This document shows, one piece after another, positions 33,113 to 33,430 of a DNA stretch of 33,430 nucleotides (position 1 is the first letter of the stretch; each line of letters opens with the position of its first letter). The position numbers were made by a program, and so were the translations under genes. Source of the DNA: CAYONP01 sp964405335. GTDB taxonomy: Bacteria; Armatimonadota; UBA10988. The notes beneath the pieces were generated by a model. That model saw only the letters and a list, made by a program, of their open reading frames with translations, did no database searches and was not told the origin of the DNA. The stretch spans positions 1 through 33,430 of the forward strand of contig CAYONP010000068.1 in NCBI GenBank assembly GCA_964405335.1. The letters are read 5' to 3'.

Positions 33113-33178
33113 CTACTCCTCGACTCCAAGCGATTGCAGCAGGACCAGGCCGGCGACCAGGCGTTGCCAGACGAGCAT
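33113..33178 (-). CDS. Possible 21-residue hydrophobic peptide
   Basis: ATG 33178 with GGAG eight bases upstream opens a 21-codon frame: M-L-V-W-Q-R-L-V-A-G-L-V-L-L-Q and an acidic end G-V-E-E. It could be a small membrane peptide or the remnant of a gene start broken by repeat insertion. Support is weak. Confidence 0.2.
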   Translation of the reverse strand: MLVWQRLVAGLVLLQSLGVEE

Positions 33179-33217
33179 CGGCGCGCTCCATGTCGATCAC
33201 CAATCCCGCCCGACAGA

Positions 33218-33283
33218 CGTGGCGGGCACAGCCCGCCCTACTGGATCGCCGCTCGCCGCGCCGGCGCGCATGGCGCGCCCTAC
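33218..33283. repeat. Double hairpin repeat, family D
   Basis: GGCGGG-CACA-GCCCGCC followed by CTAC (33220-33241), and GGCGCGC-ATG-GCGCGCC followed by CTACC (33263-33283). Both hairpins end in the same CCCTAC trailer seen at the outer ends of family A elements, which links the families. Confidence 0.6.
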
Positions 33284-33318
33284 CGGACCGCCGGCGTCCC
33301 GGGCGTGTTGGTTTTCGT

Positions 33319-33414
33319 GGTAGGGGCAGGTCTCAGACCTGCCCGCCAGCGAGGCGATCCGCCCTGGAAGCGGCCTCGCCGGCATTCGGGCGGGTCTGAG
33401 ACCCGCCCTGTACA
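33319..33414. repeat. Hairpin repeat, family A copy 3 (inverted relative to copy 1)
   Basis: GTAGGGGCAGGTCTCAGACC on the left and GGGTCTGAGACCCGCCCTGT on the right form long inverted arms. The core CTGGAAGCGGCCTCGCC (33364-33380) equals that of family B copy 1 with two differences. Read on the minus strand, the element aligns along its whole length with 206-299. Confidence 0.8.
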
Positions 33415-33430
33415 ATCTCCACCGTTCGCG

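Overview
The window (33.4 kb, very GC-rich, roughly 70 % by eye) comes from a bacterium whose closest recognisable hallmark is a set of three type IV pilin-like proteins. Their N-terminal helix runs into an F-P-V-F-A-[KR]-A-R-E-K-A-R-Q motif and their C-termini carry a D-G-H motif. That protein style is typical of Armatimonadota and is also seen in some Planctomycetes-like lineages. The PEP-CTERM protein, the Tat-type sulfatase, the secreted glycoside hydrolase and many hairpin repeats fit such an organism. Taxonomy is an inference, because no rRNA or tRNA gene is visible.

Layout. 1-6.1 kb: two minus-strand pseudopilins (one cut by the window edge), a secreted glycoside hydrolase with two jelly-roll-like modules, a convergent overlapping DinB-family gene and an Amt ammonium transporter. 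6.1-11.5 kb, minus strand: two related membrane proteins with PH-like domains, an MrfA/Hrq1-type helicase and a lipoprotein, with hairpin repeats between them. 11.5-12.8 kb: a compact transcription unit that looks like a structured small RNA with a 14-codon ORF, a consensus sigma-54 promoter, a palindrome next to a consensus sigma-70 promoter, and a PEP-CTERM gene.

12.9-23.6 kb: one very tight plus-strand gene train of 13 genes. It opens with an apparently leaderless mnmA and continues with DAHP synthase, grpE, a small unknown gene, ccmABCDEF (System I cytochrome c maturation), precorrin-2 dehydrogenase, hemA and a HemX/CcsA-like gene. It closes with a 13-bp hairpin that contains the last stop codon. 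The functional thread of the second half is heme: precursor synthesis from glutamyl-tRNA, siroheme branching, heme export and attachment to apocytochromes.

23.6-33.4 kb: a small membrane protein, another pseudopilin and a membrane protein on the minus strand; then an aldo/keto reductase, a sulfatase and a two-gene HerA-like ATPase module that may form one operon; then an orphan antitoxin-like gene, a lipoprotein of visibly lower GC, and two tandem paralogous membrane-anchored proteins. The right end is non-coding and filled with inverted-repeat elements. One of these is an inverted copy of the element at the left end.

Most interesting for follow-up: the small-RNA/short-ORF unit at 11.58-11.81 kb, the sigma-54 site before the PEP-CTERM gene, the leaderless start of the long operon, the CcmE variant with Cys in place of the heme-binding His and no Tyr, the HerA-like pair, and the repeat family with exchangeable arms around a shared core. 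No CRISPR array, prophage, transposase or tRNA was recognised.
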